A program made the position numbers and the translations under genes. A stretch of 64,000 nt of DNA from Actinomycetota bacterium (GTDB lineage: Bacteria > Actinomycetota > Thermoleophilia > Miltoncostaeales > Miltoncostaeaceae). Shown piece after piece: positions 32,735 to 40,499 of this stretch. The stretch covers positions 332,001 to 396,000 of the forward strand of contig VGCE01000001.1 in NCBI GenBank assembly GCA_016870155.1, read 5' to 3'. Below the pieces are notes generated by a model. The model had not been told where the DNA came from. It did not search any database and was given only the letters and a program-made list of their open reading frames with translations. Each line of letters starts with the position of its first letter. Positions within the stretch are counted from its first letter, which is position 1.

Positions 32735-34554
32735 TGGGCACGCGCCCCGTGGGCCACGGCCACGCCGGCGGAATGCTCGGCCCGCTGTCGGAGGAAAACG
32801 AGGAGCGCGTGGTGAAGCGCCCTCGGCGCAACATGCGCCGGCTGCTTCCCTACTTCCGCCCCTACCGCAGGCGCGTGCTGGTGACCATCGTGCTCATGCT
32901 GCTGGTCACGGGCGCCACGCTGGCCGGACCCGCGCTGGCCCAGGTGGCGATCGACGACGGCATCGACGCCGGCAGCGTCACGGCCCTGATCGTGATCGTG
33001 TCGATCTTCGTGGTGATCGGCCTCATCGGCTGGGCCGCGCAGTACTGGCAGTCGTATCTGTCGTCGTGGGTGGGCGAGCGCGTGCTGCTCGATCTTCGCC
33101 GGCAGGTGTTCCGCCACATGATGCGGCTCGAGTTGGGGCACCACGAGCGCACGCCCACCGGGCGGAGCGTCAGCCGCCTCACGGCCGACATCGAGGCCGT
33201 CAACCAGCTCGTGGTGGAGGGCGCCACGTCGCTGGTGATCAACGGCCTCACGCTCATCGGCGTGGTGATCATCCTGTTGTTCTATGACTGGCGCCTGGCG
33301 CTGGCGGCGTTCGTGATCTTCCCGTTCCTGGCCGTGGGCACCTGGTGGTTCCGCAGCCGCGCCACGCGCGCCTACCGCGCCACCCGCGAGCGCGTGGCCG
33401 TGGTGCTCTCGGTGCTGCAGGAGAACCTCTCGGGCATCCGCGTGGTGCAGGCGCATGGGCGCGAGGAGGACGCCCGGCGCCGGTTCCGCGACGCCAACCG
33501 CGAGTACCGCAGGGCGAACATGCGCACCGTCACCATCAGCGGCATCTACTTCCCGGGCGTGGAGCTGCTGGCGGCGCTCGGCACCGCGCTGATCCTGTGG
33601 TTCGGCGGCACCCTGGTGCTCAACGAGGCGCTCACCGTGGGCGTGATGGTGGCGTTCATCGGCTACCTGTCGTCGTTCTTCGACCCCATCCAGCAGCTCT
33701 CGCAGCTGTACAACACCTTCCAGGCCGCCATGGCGGCGCTCGAGAAGATCTTCGGGGTGCTCGAGACCGACCCGCGCATCTCAGATGCCCCCGATGCCCG
33801 CGACCTGCCCGAGGTGGCCGGGCGCATCGACCTCGACCACGTGTCGTTCGGATACGGCCGTGAGTACGTGATCCGTGATGTGGACCTGCACGTGCCGCCC
33901 GGCACCACGGTGGCGCTGGTGGGTCCCACCGGCGCCGGCAAGTCCACCCTGGCCAAGCTGATCGCTCGGCTGTACGACCCCGACGAGGGCGCGGTGTGCA
34001 TCGACGGCGTCGACCTGCGCGAGGTGCGCGAGGACTCCCTGCGCGCGGCCATGGGCATCGTGCCGCAAGAGGGCCACCTGTTCAGCGGCACCATCGCCGA
34101 CAACGTGCGCTTCGCGTACCCGCTGGCCGGCGACGAGGACGTGCGCCGTGCGCTCGACGCGGTGGGCGCCCTGCGGTTCGTGGAGGACCTTCCGGAGGGC
34201 ATCCACACCGACGTGCAGGAGCGCGGCGCCCGGCTGTCGGCCGGCCAGCGACAGCTCATCTGCTTCGCGCGGGCCCTGGTGCCCGACCCGCGCCTGGTGA
34301 TCCTCGACGAGGCCACCTCATCTATCGACATCGGCACCGAGAAGCGCATCGAGGATGCCCTCGACCGCCTGCTGGCCGGGCGGACGGCGGTGGTGATCGC
34401 CCACCGGCTCTCCACCATCCGCCGCGCCGACCTCATCGTGGTGGTGGAAGATGGCCGCATCGCCGAGCAGGGCACGCACGACGATCTCATGCGCATGGGC
34501 GGCCGCTACGCGGGGCTCTATTCCGACTGGGAGCAGGCTGGGGGCGTAGGCTGA
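32734..34554 (+). CDS. ABC exporter half-transporter, second of a pair
   Basis: A 606-aa partner of the preceding subunit. An N-terminal extension (about 45 residues) contains PLSEENEERVVKRPRRNMRRL; six transmembrane helices follow, then the ATPase with Walker A LVGPTGAGKSTLAKL, Q-loop VPQEGHLFSG, signature RLSAGQRQL (Ala for the usual Gly), Walker B LVILDEATSSID and H-loop VIAHRLST. Both nucleotide sites keep the catalytic Glu, so the dimer is not obviously asymmetric. ATG 32734 overlaps the TGA of the upstream gene. Confidence 0.9.
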   Translation: MGTRPVGHGHAGGMLGPLSEENEERVVKRPRRNMRRLLPYFRPYRRRVLVTIVLMLLVTGATLAGPALAQVAIDDGIDAGSVTALIVIVSIFVVIGLIGWAAQYWQSYLSSWVGERVLLDLRRQVFRHMMRLELGHHERTPTGRSVSRLTADIEAVNQLVVEGATSLVINGLTLIGVVIILLFYDWRLALAAFVIFPFLAVGTWWFRSRATRAYRATRERVAVVLSVLQENLSGIRVVQAHGREEDARRRFRDANREYRRANMRTVTISGIYFPGVELLAALGTALILWFGGTLVLNEALTVGVMVAFIGYLSSFFDPIQQLSQLYNTFQAAMAALEKIFGVLETDPRISDAPDARDLPEVAGRIDLDHVSFGYGREYVIRDVDLHVPPGTTVALVGPTGAGKSTLAKLIARLYDPDEGAVCIDGVDLREVREDSLRAAMGIVPQEGHLFSGTIADNVRFAYPLAGDEDVRRALDAVGALRFVEDLPEGIHTDVQERGARLSAGQRQLICFARALVPDPRLVILDEATSSIDIGTEKRIEDALDRLLAGRTAVVIAHRLSTIRRADLIVVVEDGRIAEQGTHDDLMRMGGRYAGLYSDWEQAGGVG

Positions 34555-34587
34555 GGTCGTAACCCCTTTCTCCGCGGAGCCGGCCCC

Positions 34588-36234
34588 ATGCCCAACAAGA
34601 CGACCAACCTCTCGGTGGGTGAGTACCTCATCGACGCCCTTGGCAACCGCGGCGTGAACCACGTGTTCGGCGTGCCCGGCGACTTCATCCTCGGCCTGCA
34701 CGTGATCGGCGACGAGCGCGGCATGCGCATGGTCAACTGCACGCGCGAGGAGGCCGCCACCTATGCGGCGGACGGCTACGCCCGCGAGAAGGGCCTGGGC
34801 GCCGTGGCGGTGACCTACGGCGTGGGGATCCTCGCCACCCTGGCCGCGGTGGGCAGCGCCAACGCGGAGCGCGTGCCGCTGGTGGTGATCGGCGGTGCGC
34901 CCGGCATGGCCGAGCGCGACGGCCGGCGAATCCACCACATGCCGTCGGCCGACATGGACTCCCCCTACCGCATGATGTCCGAGATCGCGCCGTACCACGT
35001 GCTGCTGGACGACCCGGACGAGGCCTACGACCAGATCGACTGGCTGCTGCTGAACGTGCAGGGGAACCTCATGCCGGGTTACATCGAGCTGCCCCGCGAC
35101 ATGATCGGCACGGTGCCCGAGCACCCGCGCTCGGTCACGCGCCCCGCTGAGACGCTCGTGCCGATGGCCCGCCTCTCGGCCGCGGTGGACGACGTGATCG
35201 CCCGGATCAACAAGGCGAAGCGCCCCATCATGTGGGTAGGCCACGGCGTGCGCACCCTGCAGTACGGCGACCGCGTGCTGGCGTTCGCCGAGGCCACGGG
35301 AGTCCCCATCGTGGAGTCGGTGATGGGCAAGGCCGCCGTGGACGAGTCCCACCCGCTCGTGATGGGGGTGTACGTAGGGGCCGGATCCACGCCGGAGCTG
35401 CGCGAGTACGTGGAGTCGGTGGACCTCGTGATCCAGGTCGGGGTGAACATCAACGACATCACCACGGGTGCCTTCACCGCGGATATCGCGCCCGAGAACC
35501 GCATCCACTTCAGCGCCACGGGCACCAGCGTGGAGCATCGCTTCTACGAGGGCGTGGACCTGGCGGGCATCGCCCACGTGCTGGAGCGCCGCGTGGATGA
35601 GATCAAGCCCAACAAGGTGCCGAAGAAGCTGCCGCATGCCTGGGCCAGCGAGGTGACCGAAGGCGACCGCATCACCACCGCCGTGGTGGCCGACCGCCTG
35701 CAGCGGTTCGTGGAGAGGTCGGACATCGTGCTGTGCGACGTGGGCGTGGGTGCGCACCTGTCGATGGACGCCCGGCTCAACCGCAGCGGCCAGTTGCATA
35801 TCGCGCGCCTCTACGTGGGGATGGGCTTCGCCGTTCCGGCGGCCTACGGTGCCGCGCTGGCACGCGGCAAGGGCCGCCCCATCGTGCTGGTGGGCGACGG
35901 CTCGTTCCAGATGACCGGCTTCGACCTCTCCACGGCGGTGCGCGAGGGCGTGGCCCCGATCGTGCTGGTGCTCGACAACCACGGCTACGGCGCGGAGCGC
36001 AGCATCCACGACGGCGACTTCAACGACATCGCCCAGTGGGACTACGCGGCGGTGGGGGCGGTGGTGGGCGCCATAGGCCTGCAGGCCTACACGCCCGAGC
36101 AACTCGACCAGGCCCTGGCCCGTGCGCGGGCCGACCGCGACACGGCGTACATCATCCAGGTCGACCTCGACAAGCTCGACACTCCCCGCGGCCTCAGGGC
36201 GCTGGGCGAGGGCCTTGCCGACCTCATGGGGTAG
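34588..36234 (+). CDS. thiamine-diphosphate-dependent 2-oxo acid decarboxylase (indolepyruvate/pyruvate decarboxylase type)
   Basis: A 548-aa ThDP enzyme. The N-terminal PYR domain shows VFGVPGDFILGLH and the catalytic Glu in CTREEAATYAADGYAR (residue about 55). The HH pair of pyruvate/indolepyruvate decarboxylases is seen in RRIHHMPSADM (about 113-114). The central domain is followed by the C-terminal PP domain with the metal/ThDP motif VGDGSFQMTGFDLST and NHGYGAER. It decarboxylates an aryl or alkyl 2-oxo acid to an aldehyde; the exact substrate is not settled. ATG 34588 follows a GCGGAG ribosome-like site; TAGGCT (34547-34552) could be a -10 box. It lies 33 nt after the ABC pair. Confidence 0.88.
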   Translation: MPNKTTNLSVGEYLIDALGNRGVNHVFGVPGDFILGLHVIGDERGMRMVNCTREEAATYAADGYAREKGLGAVAVTYGVGILATLAAVGSANAERVPLVVIGGAPGMAERDGRRIHHMPSADMDSPYRMMSEIAPYHVLLDDPDEAYDQIDWLLLNVQGNLMPGYIELPRDMIGTVPEHPRSVTRPAETLVPMARLSAAVDDVIARINKAKRPIMWVGHGVRTLQYGDRVLAFAEATGVPIVESVMGKAAVDESHPLVMGVYVGAGSTPELREYVESVDLVIQVGVNINDITTGAFTADIAPENRIHFSATGTSVEHRFYEGVDLAGIAHVLERRVDEIKPNKVPKKLPHAWASEVTEGDRITTAVVADRLQRFVERSDIVLCDVGVGAHLSMDARLNRSGQLHIARLYVGMGFAVPAAYGAALARGKGRPIVLVGDGSFQMTGFDLSTAVREGVAPIVLVLDNHGYGAERSIHDGDFNDIAQWDYAAVGAVVGAIGLQAYTPEQLDQALARARADRDTAYIIQVDLDKLDTPRGLRALGEGLADLMG

Positions 36235-36274
36235 CGGCGGGGCCTTTGCTACCTTCCCGGCGGCGTTGAGGCGG

Positions 36275-36346
36275 TGGGGGATCGTCTAGCTGGTAGGACA
36301 CTGGGTTCTGGTCCCAGGAGCGGGGGTTCGAGTCCTCCTCCCCCAG
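36275..36346 (+). tRNA. tRNA-Gln (anticodon CTG)
   Basis: 72-nt cloverleaf: acceptor TGGGGGA/TCCCCCA, a D-arm with GTCTAGCTGGTAGGAC, anticodon stem CTGGG/CCCAG with loop TTCTGGT (anticodon CTG, reading CAG) and T-arm GGGGT-TCGAGTC-CTCC with a wobble or mismatch at its end. The discriminator base is G and CCA is not encoded. A TACCTT box (36250-36255) lies 19 nt upstream. Confidence 0.95.
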
Positions 36347-36421
36347 TCACTTCACGACCGGCGGCGCATTCGCAATAATGCCCGCACGCAGTACTCGTGC
36401 AGTACCTCGCAGGGCTCACGC

Positions 36422-36494
36422 GGCGCATTCGTCTAGGGGCCTAGGACGCCGCCCTCTCACGGCGGTAACACGGGTTCAAATCCCGTATGCGCTA
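36422..36494 (+). tRNA. tRNA-Glu (anticodon CTC)
   Basis: 73-nt cloverleaf: acceptor GGCGCAT/ATGCGCT with a G-U first pair, D-arm GTCTAGGGGCCTAGGAC, anticodon stem CCGCC/GGCGG with loop CTCTCAC (anticodon CTC, reading GAG) and T-arm ACGGG-TTCAAAT-CCCGT. Discriminator A; CCA not encoded. The first 10 nt plus one upstream base are repeated at 36362-36372. Confidence 0.95.
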
Positions 36495-36500
36495 CCTCAC

Positions 36501-36531
36501 GCGAAGGGTCGCCCGGAGGGCGGCCCTTCGC
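36501..36531 (+). terminator. terminator hairpin after tRNA-Glu
   Basis: Stem GCGAAGGG/CCCTTCGC with an inner GCCC/GGGC around a short loop, starting 7 nt after the tRNA and followed by GCTTTG. It probably ends the two-tRNA transcript. Confidence 0.7.
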
Positions 36532-36557
36532 CGCTTTGCACCTGACACCCTAGCCGG

Positions 36558-37832
36558 GTGAACGCCCGCGCGCTGCTGCGCAACCCCGACGTGGCGCGCC
36601 TGCTGGGCGCGCAGTTGCTGAGCACCCTCACCTTCGGCGTGGTGGCCGCCGCGCTGGGGTGGCAGGCGTTCCAGCGCACGGGCAGCCCGCTGACCCTGGG
36701 GCTCATCGGGCTCGCGGAGTTCCTCCCGGCGCTCATCTTCGCTCTGCCCGCAGGGCAGATGGCCGATCGGCTCGACCGCCGGGTAGTGACGGCCCTCGGC
36801 ATGGGCATCGTGGTTCTGATGGCGCTCGGGCTGCTGGCCGACGCCGCGGCGGGCGACGACTCGGCCCTTCCGCTGTACTTCCTCGCCGCCGGCCTGGGAG
36901 TGGGGAGGTCGTTCTCGAACGCCGCCTTCACCCCCATGCTGGCGGCGGCGGTGACGGCAGCCGACCTGCCACGCACCATGGCGCTCTCGTCGTCCACGTG
37001 GCAGGGCGCGCTCATCTTCGGGCCCTTCCTGGGCGGCCTCCTCCAGGCCTGGGGCAACGTGCCGCCGTATGCATTCGCCGCGCTGCTCGATGTCGTGGCC
37101 GTGCTGCTGATCGTGGGCGTCACCCGACGAGTGGGCACCGAGCATCGCCTCGAGCTCACAGGGCCGCCCACCATGCGCGACGCCACCGCGGGCCTGCGGC
37201 TCATCCGCCACACGCCGGCACTGCTCGGGGCCATCAGTCTCGACCTCGTGGCCGTGCTGTTCGGCGGTGCCACGGCGCTGCTGCCCATCATCGCGAGCGA
37301 GATACTCGACGTGGGGGCCGTGGGCTACGGCGTGCTGCGCGCCGCGCCGGGAATCGGAGCGGTGGCCGTGGGGCTGGCGCTGGCCAGCCGGCCCATACGA
37401 CGCCGCGTAGGGCCGGTGCTGCTCGTCGCCGTGGCCGGGTTCGGGGTGTTCACGATCGTGCTCGGCATCTCCACGGCCTACTGGCTCACGTTCGTGGCCC
37501 TGCTGCTGCTCTCGGGCAGCGACATGGTGAGCGTGTACATCAGGTCCACCCTCACGCCGCTGCTCACGCCGGCCAAGCTGCGAGGCCGCGTGGTGGCCGT
37601 AGAGCGGGTCTTCGTAGGTGCCTCCAACGAGCTCGGCGCCTTCGAAAGCGGAGTGCTCGCCCAGTTCATCGGCACGGTTGGGGCCATCGTGGTGGGCGGC
37701 GCGATGTCCATCGCGGCCGCCGGCCTCTGGGCGATGTTCTTCCCGGGGCTCCGGAGCATCAACCGCTTCGAGGACATCACCCCGGGCAAGGACCCGGACG
37801 CGGGCAGGAGAACCCCGGTGTCAGGCACTTAA
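36558..37832 (+). CDS. MFS transporter (EntS-like)
   Basis: A 424-aa major facilitator with about 10-12 hydrophobic segments. The N-terminal half has the loop motif GQMADRLDRRVV (MFS motif A variant) and FLPALIFALPAG; the second half resembles enterobactin-exporter-type MFS proteins (SSSTWQGALIFGPFLGG, RSTLTPLLTPAKLRGRVVAVERVF). The likely role is export of a small molecule; substrate unknown. GTG 36558 is assigned because the hydrophobic core follows directly; TAGCCG is adjacent but too close to be a normal -10. The last codons (PVSGT and stop) come from the left arm of a large palindrome. Confidence 0.85.
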   Translation: MNARALLRNPDVARLLGAQLLSTLTFGVVAAALGWQAFQRTGSPLTLGLIGLAEFLPALIFALPAGQMADRLDRRVVTALGMGIVVLMALGLLADAAAGDDSALPLYFLAAGLGVGRSFSNAAFTPMLAAAVTAADLPRTMALSSSTWQGALIFGPFLGGLLQAWGNVPPYAFAALLDVVAVLLIVGVTRRVGTEHRLELTGPPTMRDATAGLRLIRHTPALLGAISLDLVAVLFGGATALLPIIASEILDVGAVGYGVLRAAPGIGAVAVGLALASRPIRRRVGPVLLVAVAGFGVFTIVLGISTAYWLTFVALLLLSGSDMVSVYIRSTLTPLLTPAKLRGRVVAVERVFVGASNELGAFESGVLAQFIGTVGAIVVGGAMSIAAAGLWAMFFPGLRSINRFEDITPGKDPDAGRRTPVSGT

Positions 37833-37892
37833 CCGTTCGGGGCCGTAACCGTCCGTGGCCGCGCCCGAACGGTTAAGTGCCTGACACCGGGG
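37813..37892. repeat. 29-bp perfect inverted repeat shared with dnaE2, supplying stop codons
   Basis: The arms 37813-37841 and 37864-37892 are perfect complements (29 bp) around a 22-nt GC-rich spacer. The core GGTGTCAGGCACTTAACCG recurs at 47566-47584 inside dnaE2. The left arm provides the TAA of the MFS gene (37830-37832) and the right arm the TAA of the minus-strand remnant (37875-37873); both proteins therefore end in TPVSGT. The structure would also be a strong bidirectional terminator. Confidence 0.92.
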
Positions 37893-38190
37893 TGAGGGCC
37901 GGTCGGATGAGCGCGGCCGTGCGCGCAGGGTCCTCGCGCAGGAAGAAGTGCCCACCCTGGTCCACGCGCACGATCTCGAAGCGGTGCCCACAGGCCTCCA
38001 CCAGCTCGGGTGCCAAAAGGCAGCGCGCGGCACACGCGGTGACCGAGAGCCCAGGCCCTCTGCGCGCCCTAGCGCGGCGGCCATGTCCCACGCCAGCCGG
38101 CCCGCCGCATCGGGCGCGATGCGCGGGTGCGTGTGCATGAACGTGAGCCCGTCGAGCGCCACCACCCTGCAGACCCGCATGCCCACCGCA
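37873..38190 (-). pseudogene. alpha/beta-hydrolase or thioesterase C-terminal remnant
   Basis: A degenerate C-terminal fragment spread over two frames. The upper part (about 38190-38060) reads VCRVVALDGLTFMHTHPRIA, then DAAGRLAWDMAAALGRAEGLG. After a frameshift near 38060 it continues LSVTACAARCLLAPELVEA, then RFEIVRVDQGGHFFLREDPA. The GGHFFL and following helix look like the C-terminal histidine region of thioesterases or alpha/beta hydrolases. The end (TPVSGT, stop) is created by the palindrome. No intact start or nucleophile elbow is present. The family assignment is weak. Confidence 0.5.
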
Positions 38191-39300
38191 CCGGCCCCAC
38201 GCCCGCGGCCTGGTTCCACGCCGGCTCCTCCGCATGGCGCAGGAAGCCCGGCCACATGGTGCCGCCCACGGCGGTGACGCCCGGCGACGCGGCCAGCCAG
38301 TTGACCGACGCCTGCCCCGGCAGCCCGTAGCTCGGGAACAGGGCGGGGCATGTCGTGGCCGGCGGGCCCATCGACCCCATGTCGCCGCTTGCAACGATCG
38401 CGATGGGCCCCGACGCCGCCAGCACGGCCATTCCATGCTGGTACCGGACCTACCCGGCCGGTGGGGGTGTCGCATCACCCGGGGCCTGCACCTCGCTCCC
38501 GGCGTGGCTGATGCCCACCGCTGACAGGCAGGGCAGGGCGACCGCCTATTCGAGGAAGTCCACGATCCACATGGCGGACATCGGCGACACGTTGATGACC
38601 ACCGCGCGCGTGCCCGCCGGCGCCAGCGTCGACAGCCACTGGGCGTCGAGGTGGGCCTCCCCGTTGGCCGTGGTGCCCTCCAGCGTAGGCGCACCCGGCA
38701 GGTTCACCTGGTCCGCCTCGATGGTGCCGGGCGGGAACCGGCAATCAGCCTGATAGCGCGCGACGTCGGCGGGCAGGTAGTTCTCGCCCATCTCGGGCAC
38801 GGCGATCGACTGCTGCGGGTACGCCGTGCCGGACCCGATTCGATCGAACCCATACGCCTGCGCCACGCCGAGCGGCGTGACGGGCTCGCCGCACCCCAGG
38901 GCGCGCATGTCCATCGCAGGACCGCCGGCGCAGCCCTGCAGCACGGGCACCGCATCCACCTGCGACTCGCGCGCCGCCCGCGCCGCGGGGCGCCGCGTGC
39001 TGGTGCCGCGCACAGGCGGAGACACACGGCTGAGCCCTGCGATCGACGTGGCCTACCGGCGCAGCGCCGGCGGAACGCGCAGCGGCCGCGACCCCGCGGT
39101 GGTCGTGCCGCAGACCGATCGACACGCTCACGCCGCGGGCAGCATCGGCGGGGCGCAACCGCGTGGCGCCGGTCCGGTGCGGGTCGGCCGTCGGCACTCC
39201 GGCGCCCACGCCGCCCGCCGCGGCGGTGCCCGCCCCCACCCACAGCGCTGCGCCCGCGAGGGCAGTGACCGGGGCTGCGGCGAGGCGTCGGGGCTCGTCT
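38191..39300 (-). pseudogene. sedolisin (S53) serine-carboxyl peptidase pseudogene
   Basis: A decayed secreted S53 protease. A signal-like stretch (RRLAAAPVTALAGAALWVGA, about 39290-39230) and prodomain (GVSVSIGLRHDH) are in one frame. The catalytic domain start (TPLGVAQAYGFDRIG, QQSIAVPEMGENYLPADVARY, then the Glu/Asp pair in NGEAHLDAQWL) is in another. It then meets TAG at 38548-38546 and a second TAG at 38452-38450 in the same frame, and goes on with IAIVASGDMGS (oxyanion Asp) and PALFPSYGLPG, then VTAVGGTMW. The part with the catalytic Ser (GTSxxxP) is missing. At least one frameshift, two stops and a C-terminal deletion make it non-functional. Exact ends are approximate. Confidence 0.78.
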
Positions 39301-39338
39301 TCCCGCCGGGGCAGATTTCGCCTGACCCCAACACGGGG

Positions 39339-39368
39339 TTGCCCGTCCCCCGCGGGGCCGGGTAGCGT
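39339..39368 (+). promoter_or_regulatory. promoter for the phosphofructokinase gene
   Basis: TTGCCC (39339-39344), an 18-nt spacer and TAGCGT (39363-39368), which ends 6 nt before ATG 39375, giving a leaderless start. It is one of the few places here where a plausible -35 accompanies the -10. Confidence 0.55.
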
Positions 39369-39374
39369 CAGCGC

Positions 39375-40403
39375 ATGCGCGTGGGGATCCTTACCGGCGG
39401 GGGTGACTGCCCCGGGCTCAACGCCGTCATCCGCGCCGTGGTGAAGGTCGGCGCGCGCCGGTTCGGGCATGAGCACGTGGGAATCCTGCGCGGATGGAAG
39501 GGGCTCATCGAGGCCGACGCACAGCCCCTCACGCCCGCCGACGTGAGCGGCATCCTCGGCCGCGGCGGCACGATCCTCAAGAGCTCGCGCACCAACCCTT
39601 TCCGCGACGACGCCGCCACCAAGGCGGCGCTCGACGGCTTCTCGCGCCTCGGCATCAACGCCCTCGTGGCCATCGGCGGCGAGGACACCCTGGGCGCGGC
39701 CAACCGCCTTCATGCCGAGCACGGCGTGCCCGTGGTGGGCGTGCCCAAGACCATCGACAACGACCTCTCGGGTACCGACTTCACCTTCGGGTTCGACACC
39801 GCGGTGCAGATCGCGACGGAGGCCATCGACCGCCTGCACACCACGGCCGAGAGCCACGACCGCGTGATGGTGGTGGAGGTCATGGGCCGGCACGCCGGCT
39901 GGATCGCCCTCTACTCGGGCATCGCGGGGGGCGCCGACTACATATTGATCCCCGAGGAGAAGCCCGACATCGACGCGCTGCTTGCGGCCATCAACCAGCG
40001 GCACGCCCGCGATGTGGACTACTCGATCGTCGTGGTGAGCGAGGGCGTCGGCCCGGTCGACGCAGGCGCGCAGGGCGAGCTTGACGAGTTCGGCCACGCG
40101 CGGCTGGCGCAGCAGGGCGTGGGCGGCCGCCTGAGCGTGGTGCTGCGCGAGGCCACCGGGTACGACACCCGCGTGACCGTGCTGGGGCACGTCCAGCGGG
40201 GCGGATCGCCCACTGCGCGCGACCGCGTGCTGGCCACGCGCTTCGGCACCCGCGCGGCCGAGATGGTGCAGGAGGGCCTGTTCGGGCGCATGGCCGCGCT
40301 GCACGGCGACACGGTCACGGACGTGCCCCTGGCCGAGGCGGTCGGCACGCTCAAGACCGTGCCGGAGTCCTACTACGACCTCGCCACGCCCTTCTTCGGA
40401 TAG
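39375..40403 (+). CDS. 6-phosphofructokinase, probably pyrophosphate-dependent
   Basis: A 342-aa PfkA-family enzyme that converts fructose-6-phosphate to the 1,6-bisphosphate. The N-terminal phosphoryl-donor loop is ILTGGGDCPGLNAVIR, the second donor motif AIGGEDTLGAA (101-109), the catalytic PKTIDNDLSGTD (124-135), the fructose site VMGRHAGWIAL and GHVQRGGSPTARDR. Asp104 and Lys125 occupy positions where bulky or charged residues favour PPi over ATP in the family (Gly in ATP enzymes), so PPi use is inferred. Some actinobacterial ATP enzymes have similar motifs, so this needs an assay. Leaderless ATG 39375 after TAGCGT. Confidence 0.9.
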   Translation: MRVGILTGGGDCPGLNAVIRAVVKVGARRFGHEHVGILRGWKGLIEADAQPLTPADVSGILGRGGTILKSSRTNPFRDDAATKAALDGFSRLGINALVAIGGEDTLGAANRLHAEHGVPVVGVPKTIDNDLSGTDFTFGFDTAVQIATEAIDRLHTTAESHDRVMVVEVMGRHAGWIALYSGIAGGADYILIPEEKPDIDALLAAINQRHARDVDYSIVVVSEGVGPVDAGAQGELDEFGHARLAQQGVGGRLSVVLREATGYDTRVTVLGHVQRGGSPTARDRVLATRFGTRAAEMVQEGLFGRMAALHGDTVTDVPLAEAVGTLKTVPESYYDLATPFFG

Positions 40404-40459
40404 CCGCCCCGGCGGCCGGGCGCCGACGCAGGTCCACGCCGAAGGCGTGACAGGGCGGC

Positions 40460-40490
40460 TTGATTTGCGCGGCAGGGCCGGTGCTATGGT
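40460..40490 (+). promoter_or_regulatory. promoter for topB
   Basis: TTGATT (40460-40465), a 19-nt spacer and TATGGT (40485-40490), 9 nt before GTG 40500. This implies a very short or absent leader; no ribosome site is present. Confidence 0.55.
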
Positions 40491-40499
40491 GCCCGCCCC

